Assembly (NCBI GenBank): GCA_002430125.1
Contig: DJBQ01000152.1
Span: 13,428 to 28,242 of the forward strand
Direction: 5' to 3'
Length of the DNA: 14,815 nucleotides
Origin: Rhodobacterales bacterium UBA5972
GTDB lineage: Bacteria > Pseudomonadota > Alphaproteobacteria > Rhodobacterales > Rhodobacteraceae
A program made the position numbers and the translations under genes. Within the stretch, counting starts at the first letter, position 1. Every line of letters starts with the position of its first letter. Below the pieces are notes generated by a model. The model saw nothing but the letters and a program-made list of their open reading frames with translations, did not search any database and was not told the DNA's origin. This document shows, piece after piece, positions 8,034 through 14,648 of the stretch.

Positions 8034-8059
8034 AAAGCCGCCCTTCGGGGCGGCTTTTT
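8034..8059. terminator. Strong Rho-independent terminator with TTCG loop
   Basis: AAAGCCGCCC (8034-8043), TTCG (8044-8047) and GGGCGGCTTT (8048-8057) form a perfect 10-bp stem with a TTCG tetraloop, ending in five Ts on the + strand. It ends transcription of the permease. The A-run on the left side is short, so it may also work, less well, for the minus-strand gene ending at 8085. Confidence 0.9.
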
Positions 8060-8084
8060 CATATGGTGCGAGGGCTGACAGGTT

Positions 8085-9416
8085 TCACAATGCCAGCTTG
8101 GCGGCCAAACGGTTCTGGGTTTCGATTGCGCGCCCAAGTTCAATCGTGGTGATCTGCCCATCGCGCACAATCTGCCGCCCTTCAACAAACAGATCCCGCA
8201 CGCGGTGTGGGCCGCACAGCACCAATGCTGCAACCGGATCCCATGACCCGGCAGTGTTAATCCCCGACATATCCCAAATCGCAATATCAGCGCGTTTGCC
8301 CGCCTCGATCCGCCCGCAGTCAGCACGACCCAGAACCTTAGCCCCGCCCAGTGTGGCGATCTCCAGAGTTTCGCGGGCACTCATCGCATCCGCCCCGTTG
8401 GCCACCCGCTGCAACAACATCGCCATTCGTGCCTCGGCAATCAGATCGCCACTGTCATTGCTTGCTGACCCGTCAACCCCCAGCCCAACCTTAACGCCCG
8501 CGTCCCGCATTCGGCGCACTGGCGCGATCCCGGACCCCAAGCGGCAATTCGAACAGGGACAGTGCGCGATCCCGGTTTTACTGCGGGCAAAAAGATCAAT
8601 CTCGGCCTGATCCAGCTTGACGCAATGCGCGTGCCAGACATCATCGCCAGTCCAGCCCAAATCCTCGGCATATTGCCCGGGGCGGCAGCCGAATTTCGCC
8701 AGACTATAGGCAATGTCCTCGTCATTTTCGGCCAGATGGGTGTGCAGCATCACGCCTTTGTCGCGCGCCAGCACTGCTGCATCGCGCATCAAGTCGCGAC
8801 TGACGGAAAACGGCGAGCAGGGAGCAATACCGATGCGGGTCATTGCGCCGTCACGTTTGTCGTGAAAGGCATCAATCACCCGGATGCTGTCATTCAGGAT
8901 ATCAGCCTCGCGTTCCACGAGGCTATCGGGCGGCAAGCCACCGTTGCTTTCGCCAATGCTCATCGCACCACGGGTGGCGTGAAAGCGCAGGCCAAGCTCG
9001 CTGGCCGCGTGAATTGTATCTTCAAGCCGCACGCCGTTCGGGTAAAGGTACAGGTGATCCGACGACAAACTGCATCCGGACAACGCCAGTTCTGCCAATC
9101 CGATTTGGGCGGAGATAAACATCTCTTCAGGCCCCATACGTGCCCAGATCGGATAGAGGGTTTTCAGCCAGCCAAACAGCAATGCGTCCTGACCGCCCGG
9201 CACTGCGCGCGTCAGGGTTTGGTACAGATGGTGATGGGTGTTCACCAGACCCGGCGTCACCACACAGCCCTTGGCGTGGACCACCACATCGGCTGGCCCA
9301 AGATCAAAACCGACGGCTTTGATCATGCCGTCATCGATCAGAATATCAGCCCCGGCAAGCTCGCGCCGTTTGGCATCCATTGTCACAACGACATCCGCGC
9401 CCTTGATCAATATCAT
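8085..9416 (-). CDS. 8-oxoguanine deaminase-type amidohydrolase
   Basis: Probable cytoplasmic zinc deaminase. In the closest characterised group (Pseudomonas aeruginosa Pa0142) the reaction is 8-oxoguanine to urate and ammonia. The related TrzA/AtzB branch acts on s-triazines. The 443 residues show His61 and His63 in NTHHHLYQTLTRA, His227 and Glu230 in HTHLAEN, His264 in WHAHCVKL and Asp315 in GVDGSASND, a complete metal and proton-shuttle set. SSDHLYLYPNG (118-128) and GGLPPDSLVE (159-168) also resemble the 8-oxoguanine deaminase group. It starts at ATG 9416 with AAGGCGG just upstream, 69 bp after the flavoprotein gene on the same strand. It may be the last gene of that operon or have its own promoter. 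It converges on the purine permease. Family is secure; the exact substrate is not. Confidence 0.85.
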   Translation of the reverse strand: MILIKGADVVVTMDAKRRELAGADILIDDGMIKAVGFDLGPADVVVHAKGCVVTPGLVNTHHHLYQTLTRAVPGGQDALLFGWLKTLYPIWARMGPEEMFISAQIGLAELALSGCSLSSDHLYLYPNGVRLEDTIHAASELGLRFHATRGAMSIGESNGGLPPDSLVEREADILNDSIRVIDAFHDKRDGAMTRIGIAPCSPFSVSRDLMRDAAVLARDKGVMLHTHLAENDEDIAYSLAKFGCRPGQYAEDLGWTGDDVWHAHCVKLDQAEIDLFARSKTGIAHCPCSNCRLGSGIAPVRRMRDAGVKVGLGVDGSASNDSGDLIAEARMAMLLQRVANGADAMSARETLEIATLGGAKVLGRADCGRIEAGKRADIAIWDMSGINTAGSWDPVAALVLCGPHRVRDLFVEGRQIVRDGQITTIELGRAIETQNRLAAKLAL

Positions 9417-9440
9417 GCCCTGCCCGCCTTTTTCTTTCCA

Positions 9441-9469
9441 ATTATCCTGTGGGGTCGCAAGAGGGCAAA
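9441..9469 (-). promoter_or_regulatory. Possible promoter of the 8-oxoguanine deaminase-like gene
   Basis: On the minus strand GATAAT (9446-9441) resembles a -10 box, with TTTGCC (9469-9464) 17 bases upstream as a poor -35. It lies in the 69-bp gap before the deaminase. If real, the gene could be expressed apart from the Rieske/flavoprotein operon. The -35 match is weak. Confidence 0.28.
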
Positions 9470-9485
9470 GTCCCCCCGCGTGCCG

Positions 9486-11906
9486 TCAGGCCCGCAAACG
9501 TTCGCCCTTAGGATCAAACGCCGCTTCGGCCAATACAACCCCTTTATGAGGCCGACCCAACACGGCCACTTCCAAAACCGTTCCTGCCGCCGCATAGGCA
9601 GTTTTGACAAAACCCAGTGCCAGAGATTTATTTACCGTGAACCCGTAAGCCCCTGAAGACACCCGCCCAACCGGCGTACCGTCTGGCGCAAATATCGGCT
9701 CGCCGCCAACCGCATCCGCCTCAATCGCTTCAATTTCAAGCATCACCAATTGTTCACGCGGTGCTTTTGCGGCCAAGGCGGCATAGGCGTTCTTGCCCAA
9801 AAATTCAGGCTTATCCATCTTGATCAGACGCGCCAAGCCCACTTCTTGTGGCCAATATTCCGGCGAATATTCCCGGCCCCATGACCCATACCCTTTTTCC
9901 ACCCGAAGGCTTAATAACGCCCGCCCGCCAACCGGACGAACCCCAAGGTCACGACCTGCTTCCAGCAGCGCATCCAGCAACTTGACCTGCTCTGCTTGGG
10001 CGACATAAATCTCCCAGCCCAGATCGCCGGTGAAACTGACACGGATTGCCACAGCGTCGATCCCGGCCACAGCAATCTGGGCTGATCGCATGAATTTCCA
10101 CGCCTCATTGGACAGATTGGCCTGCGTGAGGCGCCCCAGCAATTCGCGTGATTTCGGACCTGCCACGTTAAAGCCGACCATCGCTTCGGTCAGGCTGGTA
10201 AACTCAACGGTAGTCGGGCGCGCGACTTCTTTGAAATAGCGCTGGTGATAGCGTTCGGCGATGCCCGAACCGACCATGAAATAGTGATCCTCGCCCAGCA
10301 TCGTAATGGTGAAATCACCGGCAATACCGCCGCGCACCCCGATCAGCGGTGTCAGGCAGGAACGGCCAATTTCAGTCGGCACATTATTGGCCACCACCTT
10401 GTCCAACCATTCACGCGCCCCGGCACCTTTGATCTGGTATTTGCCGAAGTTCGACACGTCAATCAGGCCCACACCGTTTCGCAGCGCCAGACATTCAGCC
10501 CGCACTGGTTCGAACCAGTTTTGGCGGGTAAAGCCATATGTCTCGACCGCCTCCGTCCCCGCTGGCGCGTACCACAAGGGATGTTCCCAGCCATAGTTCA
10601 GCCCGAAAACCGCACCCATTTCCTTTTGCCGCGCATAGGCCGGGCGCTTGCGCATTGGCCGGCCGACTTCGCGTTCTTCATAAGGGAAATGGATTTTGAA
10701 ACGGTTGGCATATTGATCACCAACCCGCGCTTTGGTGAACGCCTTGTTGGCCCAATGGCCAAAGCGACTTAGGTCCCAGGCGAACATGTCGTATTCAGGT
10801 TCACCGTGGATGATCCATTGGGCTGACATCAGGCCCAACCCGCCAGATTGCGAAAAGCCCGGAATAATGCCGTTACAGCAGAAATAGTTGCTGAGTTCCG
10901 GCACCGGCCCATAAAGTGCTGCACTGTCAGGTGACCAGATCATCGGCCCGTTGATCACCCGTTTCACTCCAGCGGTTTCAGCCACCGGCACACGGGTCAT
11001 TGCGCGCATGACATTATCCATGATCCGGTCAAGATCATCGGCGAACAGTTCATGCCCGAACCCTTGCGGCGTGCCTTCTTCAGCCCAGAACCGCATGTCT
11101 TTTTCGTAAGCACCGATCAGCAGACCCTGACCTTCCTGACGCATGTAATATTCCGCGTCCCGATCGGCGATTGACGGCAGGCGTTTGCTTAAAGCGGCGA
11201 TTTCAGGAATGGTTTCGGTGACAAAATACTGGTGCTGGGTCGGCAACAAGGGCAATTCAAATCCTGCCAGCGCTGCCACTTCGCGCCCCCATAAACCCGC
11301 GACATTCACCACCCATTCGGTGTGAATATTGCCCTTTGGGGTTTCAACAATCCATGTTCCATCCGCTTGCGGAACAGTTGCCGTCACTGGCGTGAAGCGG
11401 TTGATTTCAGCGCCAAGTCTCCGCGCACCCGCCGCATAGGCCATGGTCACACCCGAGGGATCGACATTGCCACCATCGGCCTCGAAGGCAAAATATTTGA
11501 CTCCGTCAAAATTCGCCAAGGGATGCATTTCTTCCGCCTGATCGCGGCTGATTTCATAAAAATCCGCGTTGAAATACCGTGCTTTGGCAACCTGAAGGCG
11601 CAACTGATGCACGCGATCTTCGGTTTGCGCCAAATAGATCGCACCCGGCTGGAACACACCACAGCCTTGCCCGGTTTCCGCCTCAAGTTCCTTATAAAGC
11701 TTCATCGTATAATACTGCAGCTTCGAGACATTGTTATTATCATGAAGCCCGTGCAGACCTGCAGCCGCATGCCAAGTCGACCCCGATGTCAGTTCGTCCC
11801 GCTCAAGCAGTACGACATCTTTCCAGCCCAATTTCGCGAGGTGGTAAAGGATCGAGCATCCGACCAAACCGCCGCCGATAACAACGGCTTGTGCATGGGT
11901 TTTCAT
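9486..11906 (-). CDS. Dimethylglycine/sarcosine dehydrogenase-type flavoprotein with GcvT domain
   Basis: Oxidatively removes an N-methyl group from a tertiary or secondary amine and passes it to tetrahydrofolate, probably in the cytoplasm. The 806 residues fall in two halves. The N-terminal FAD-dependent DAO-type oxidoreductase (about 1-380) has a dinucleotide-binding loop VVIGGGLVGCS at 8-18 and STWHAAAGLHG, whose His46 matches the histidine that binds FAD covalently in dimethylglycine and sarcosine dehydrogenases. The C-terminal half (about 430-800) is a glycine-cleavage T-protein domain, with GGIAGDFTI carrying Asp531 at the folate-active-site position and FTGDLGWEIY at 625-634. ATG 11906 has CCGGAG eight bases upstream. 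It follows the small helical gene by 45 bp and the Rieske oxygenase, so a demethylation pathway is likely. Dimethylglycine, sarcosine or another N-methyl amine could be the substrate. Confidence 0.9.
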   Translation of the reverse strand: MKTHAQAVVIGGGLVGCSILYHLAKLGWKDVVLLERDELTSGSTWHAAAGLHGLHDNNNVSKLQYYTMKLYKELEAETGQGCGVFQPGAIYLAQTEDRVHQLRLQVAKARYFNADFYEISRDQAEEMHPLANFDGVKYFAFEADGGNVDPSGVTMAYAAGARRLGAEINRFTPVTATVPQADGTWIVETPKGNIHTEWVVNVAGLWGREVAALAGFELPLLPTQHQYFVTETIPEIAALSKRLPSIADRDAEYYMRQEGQGLLIGAYEKDMRFWAEEGTPQGFGHELFADDLDRIMDNVMRAMTRVPVAETAGVKRVINGPMIWSPDSAALYGPVPELSNYFCCNGIIPGFSQSGGLGLMSAQWIIHGEPEYDMFAWDLSRFGHWANKAFTKARVGDQYANRFKIHFPYEEREVGRPMRKRPAYARQKEMGAVFGLNYGWEHPLWYAPAGTEAVETYGFTRQNWFEPVRAECLALRNGVGLIDVSNFGKYQIKGAGAREWLDKVVANNVPTEIGRSCLTPLIGVRGGIAGDFTITMLGEDHYFMVGSGIAERYHQRYFKEVARPTTVEFTSLTEAMVGFNVAGPKSRELLGRLTQANLSNEAWKFMRSAQIAVAGIDAVAIRVSFTGDLGWEIYVAQAEQVKLLDALLEAGRDLGVRPVGGRALLSLRVEKGYGSWGREYSPEYWPQEVGLARLIKMDKPEFLGKNAYAALAAKAPREQLVMLEIEAIEADAVGGEPIFAPDGTPVGRVSSGAYGFTVNKSLALGFVKTAYAAAGTVLEVAVLGRPHKGVVLAEAAFDPKGERLRA

Positions 11907-11951
11907 AAGTCATTCTCCGGGTCAAAAAGCGCTGGTTGCGCCAGACATTTG

Positions 11952-12179
11952 TTATTCTTCGCGTCCATAAGCCACGAGGGTTTGGTGAATTGCCGCAGCT
12001 TCTGGCGCACCGCAATCAAGGGCGAAAATATAGGCATGCGTCAGATAAAAGCACCCGGCGCCAACGCGATCGGCAGCTAACATCATGTCACCTGCCTGTC
12101 GGTAAAGCGCAACAAGTTCAGGCCTGTCATCCGCAGCATGGGCCTCCAGCAAGGCGCGGTCAATGTCTTCGACACTCAT
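11952..12179 (-). CDS. Small helical protein of unknown function in the Rieske/flavoprotein operon
   Basis: A 75-residue protein I do not recognise. It starts at an ATG that overlaps the Rieske gene stop (ATGA), so translation is probably coupled, and it is followed 45 bp later by the flavoprotein gene. There is no signal peptide or membrane segment. The sequence looks almost entirely helical. A pattern around 22-56 (LVALYRQAGDMMLAADR, then AYIFALDCG) resembles one TPR-like helical pair, with small residues where helices would pack. Two cysteines (Cys43, Cys56) show no metal-site pattern. The frame is open to an upstream ATG at 12227 inside the Rieske gene, but the overlap start is far more likely. 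The operon position suggests an accessory, assembly or interaction role. This is inference. Confidence 0.75.
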   Translation of the reverse strand: MSVEDIDRALLEAHAADDRPELVALYRQAGDMMLAADRVGAGCFYLTHAYIFALDCGAPEAAAIHQTLVAYGREE

Positions 12180-13348
12180 TCTGCGGTGTGTTGCGACCGG
12201 GCCTTTTGCACCTGAGTGGCAACCCATCGGTGGAAATCATAGGTTGGATTGTCCATAACCGGCGAGAATTTACCGCCATCAAAATGCACTGCGTGACGTC
12301 CACGCTGCATCCCTTCAACCACAAACAAATCTTCCTCCAGAACCGATTTCCATTGGGCCGCGTTCTTGGCAAGAAGCGGTGCAAGGTCGGGGCGGTCAGC
12401 GGGATCAAAACTGTAAAAAAATTCTGTCCGCTCGATGGTTTTTCCCGGGCCCTGTGGCAGCAAAAGCATCGCATAGAAATGGTCGCGCTGAAACGCCAGC
12501 AGCACATTCGGGAACAGAACCGGATATTCGGCGCCCTCGTCCCACCATTCCGGAAGGCCGACAAAATCCGGGAACATCTCGCCGTTTTCGCCTTTGATCC
12601 GGCGATAGACTTTGCTGCCCTGTCCGGCAAAAGACCCGTCGTTTTCGACGTGATAATGATCTTCCAGCCGCGAATAACTGTTCAGCCCCGGATGGATCCA
12701 TGGCAGGTGATAGCTTTCGCAGTAATTTTCTGCCGCCAGTTTCCAGTTGCAGGCAACGTCAAACGAAAACCCGGACCCCGCGCCGCCATGAAACATCGGT
12801 TTGTCGTGGGCTTTCATCCGCTCCATCAATGGGGCGGCGTAAACCTCGAATTCCGGCGCTTTGCCGTCAACATTCACATAAATCACGTCGCGCCAGACGT
12901 AAGACCTAATGCGGGTCAGGCCCAATTCGCTGCGCTTGATATTCTCGTGAATGTTTTGACCCGGTCCACCAACATGCGGGGTCGAGCGCAGTTCGCCTTT
13001 CAGCCCGTAACACCAGCTATGATACGGGCAGCGGATGGTGCCGCGGACATTAGTTTTTTCCTCGACCAAGATCATACCGCGATGCCGGCAGGTGTTCTGA
13101 AACACGCCGACCTGTCTGTCACTGTCGCGGGCTATCAACAGTGGCATGCCCATAAAATCAACCGGCATCACGTCGCCTTCGTTTGGCACATCAAAGCCAA
13201 AGCCGATCCCCGCCCAGTTGGCGAACATCACGCCGTCGCGCTCCTCGTCATAGACTGCCTGCGAGGTATAGTGCGCATTCGGCAGACCGCGCGCGGTTTC
13301 CACCGGTTTAAGAACATAGGAAAGATCAGTTCTGAGGTCATCTGGCAT
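12176..13348 (-). CDS. Rieske non-heme iron oxygenase alpha subunit, quaternary-amine demethylase-like
   Basis: Terminal oxygenase that uses O2 and reduced cofactor to hydroxylate its substrate. In the related GbcA, CntA and Stc2 enzymes this demethylates or splits a quaternary amine. The 390 residues show the Rieske [2Fe-2S] ligands Cys87-x-His89 and Cys107-x2-His110 (CRHRGM and CPYHSWCYG), then the catalytic iron site: His214 and His219 in ENYCESYHLPWIHP, and an acidic ligand in LEEDLFVVEGMQRG (339/340). Glu211 sits where naphthalene dioxygenase has its bridging Asp, as reported for CntA. The frame runs to an ATG at 13498, but ATG 13348 has AAAGGAC at good distance and gives a normal N-terminus. 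It is first in its operon and divergent from the cupredoxin. No reductase gene is in the window. Family is firm; substrate is unknown. Confidence 0.88.
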   Translation of the reverse strand: MPDDLRTDLSYVLKPVETARGLPNAHYTSQAVYDEERDGVMFANWAGIGFGFDVPNEGDVMPVDFMGMPLLIARDSDRQVGVFQNTCRHRGMILVEEKTNVRGTIRCPYHSWCYGLKGELRSTPHVGGPGQNIHENIKRSELGLTRIRSYVWRDVIYVNVDGKAPEFEVYAAPLMERMKAHDKPMFHGGAGSGFSFDVACNWKLAAENYCESYHLPWIHPGLNSYSRLEDHYHVENDGSFAGQGSKVYRRIKGENGEMFPDFVGLPEWWDEGAEYPVLFPNVLLAFQRDHFYAMLLLPQGPGKTIERTEFFYSFDPADRPDLAPLLAKNAAQWKSVLEEDLFVVEGMQRGRHAVHFDGGKFSPVMDNPTYDFHRWVATQVQKARSQHTAE

Positions 13349-13426
13349 AGTAATGTCCTTTGTTTCCCGTGGCGACGTTGGTGTTTTACCCCAAACGTGA
13401 TTCCTGCCCGGCGGCATGTAGATTTT

Positions 13427-13447
13427 CGACAAAACATGTTCTTGTCG
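13427..13447. promoter_or_regulatory. Candidate operator between the Rieske and cupredoxin genes
   Basis: CGACAA (13427-13432) and TTGTCG (13442-13447) are perfect inverted arms separated by nine bases that include ACATGT. An 8-bp palindrome GTCGCGAC (13444-13451) overlaps the right arm. The site lies in the 212-bp gap between two divergent starts, where a regulator of one or both genes would bind. The regulator is unknown and not in the window. Confidence 0.4.
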
Positions 13448-13560
13448 CGACGCTTCGGGGTTTGATCCGAAATTTCCGCGTAAAACACAGTTTTTCATCG
13501 CATTTCACATTCGGCTGGCTAAACTATGGGATCAAAGGCACCCAATTCTAAAAGAAAACT

Positions 13561-13890
13561 ATGAACCGACGGTACATCATCAAAGCAACTATCGCCGCAG
13601 CGTTTGCAGCGTTATTTGTCCGTCCCGCACAGGCCGCCAGCGCCGACAGTGTCGCGATTCAGGGGTTCAAGTTTAAGCCGGCATCGCTTGACGTGAACGT
13701 GGGCGATAAGATCGAGTTCACCAATAACGACAGCGCGCCCCACTCCGCGACGGCCAAAGACGACAGTTGGGACACTGGCACAATTGACCGCGGGCAATCC
13801 AAAACCATTACGGTTAAGGCCGGGATGGGTGACGATTTTAAGTGCAGTTTTCATCCGGCAATGAAGGGCAAGCTGACCATCAAGGCCTAG
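13561..13890 (+). CDS. Exported amicyanin-like cupredoxin
   Basis: Small periplasmic type 1 copper protein, expected to shuttle single electrons. The 109 residues begin with a signal peptide (about 1-25, ending RPAQA before ASADS). Its NRRYIIK start resembles the Tat consensus RRxFLK, so export of a folded, copper-loaded protein is possible. The mature part is a beta-sandwich cupredoxin with likely copper ligands His61 (SAPHSAT), Cys95, His98 and Met101 (CSFHPAM). The Cys-x2-His-x2-Met spacing is that of amicyanin rather than the longer pseudoazurin or plastocyanin loop. The ribosome site before ATG 13561 is weak. It is divergent from the Rieske gene, and its stop overlaps that of the convergent SRAP gene. 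The redox partner is unknown. Confidence 0.88.
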   Translation: MNRRYIIKATIAAAFAALFVRPAQAASADSVAIQGFKFKPASLDVNVGDKIEFTNNDSAPHSATAKDDSWDTGTIDRGQSKTITVKAGMGDDFKCSFHPAMKGKLTIKA

Positions 13891-14555
13891 CCGTTCAAGG
13901 GCGCCAGCAGTTCAGGATCGTCCGGTCGGTTCGAATTTACGCGCGTATCCACGCGGTGAAACTGCAAAGCACCTTCCGGTCCTGCTCGCATTAAAGTCGC
14001 AGCACCCTTACCTTCTTCGCCCAGCCACAGGGCGAAATCGCTTGGGGCAATAGTGACAGGCATACGGTGGTGAATGGCTGAAATGGTGTCATTGGCTGCA
14101 GTTGTGACCATAGCGCAGGTGGTTGACACTTCGCCCTCTGGCGAGGTCCAATCTTGCCAAATGCCAGCGAATGCAAGGAAGTCGACGTCCCTTGGATAGA
14201 TGTACCACGGTTGCCGACTGCCATCTTCCGCCTTAGTCCATTCATAAAACCCGGTTGCCGGGATCAGGCAGCGGCGCGTACGGCAGGCCGCGCGAAAGGC
14301 GGGTTTTTCGGCAATGGTTTCGGCACGCGCGTTGATCAACAACGGTCCATCACGATCTGATTTGTACCAGCTTGGCAGAAACCCCCAGCGCATCGGCAGC
14401 AAATGCCGGCCGTCAGGCCCCGAGGTTGCGGTGGTAATGTTATGCGTTGGGCAAATATTGTAGCGCGGCACAGGCATCAAAGCCGCACCGATTGACGCAT
14501 CAAACAATTGCGACATCGCCTCATGCGGCAGGGTTAGGGCAAAACGTCCACACAT
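13887..14555 (-). CDS. SRAP-family abasic-site shielding protein (YedK/HMCES type)
   Basis: Binds abasic sites in single-stranded DNA and forms a stable covalent link through its N-terminal cysteine. Once the initiator Met is removed, Cys2 in MCGRF becomes that nucleophile. The 222 residues also hold the other active-site positions known from YedK: Asn75 (LINARAET), Glu105 (GFYEW) and His163 (IHHRMP). The length is typical. The frame stays open to an ATG at 14591, but only the start at 14555 places Cys at position 2, as the chemistry requires, so it is chosen. The stop overlaps the cupredoxin stop by 4 bp. The gene has no obvious link to the purine or demethylation genes. Confidence 0.94.
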   Translation of the reverse strand: MCGRFALTLPHEAMSQLFDASIGAALMPVPRYNICPTHNITTATSGPDGRHLLPMRWGFLPSWYKSDRDGPLLINARAETIAEKPAFRAACRTRRCLIPATGFYEWTKAEDGSRQPWYIYPRDVDFLAFAGIWQDWTSPEGEVSTTCAMVTTAANDTISAIHHRMPVTIAPSDFALWLGEEGKGAATLMRAGPEGALQFHRVDTRVNSNRPDDPELLAPLNG

Positions 14556-14570
14556 AGCCAAAGACTGTAC

Positions 14571-14600
14571 AAAACGGGCGGGCTTTCGCAAGCCCGCCCG
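14571..14600 (-). terminator. Rho-independent terminator of the 5'-nucleotidase-type gene
   Basis: CGGGCGGGCTT (14575-14585) and AAGCCCGCCCG (14590-14600) form a perfect 11-bp stem with a 4-base loop. On the minus strand the stem is followed by TTTT (14574-14571). It lies 49 bases past the nucleotidase stop and 16 bases before the SRAP start, so SRAP should be transcribed from a promoter very close to its start or by read-through. Confidence 0.85.
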
Positions 14601-14648
14601 GGTTATTTCGTGAATTATGCGTGACGCGATCTGGTGGTCACATGGAAT

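Noticed and set aside
8562-9656. A 364-codon + strand open frame opposite the deaminase
   Set aside because: A shadow of the amidohydrolase gene caused by high GC. It has no ribosome site and no family resemblance.
11936-13465. A 509-codon + strand open frame covering the Rieske gene region
   Set aside because: It lies opposite the Rieske and small-protein genes. The translation has no recognisable motif, and the Rieske frame on the other strand has complete metal ligands.
14621-14641. Inverted GTGAC/GTCAC arms after the nucleotidase gene
   Set aside because: Only 5-bp arms with an 11-base spacer; this is easily found by chance, and a much stronger terminator lies just beyond.
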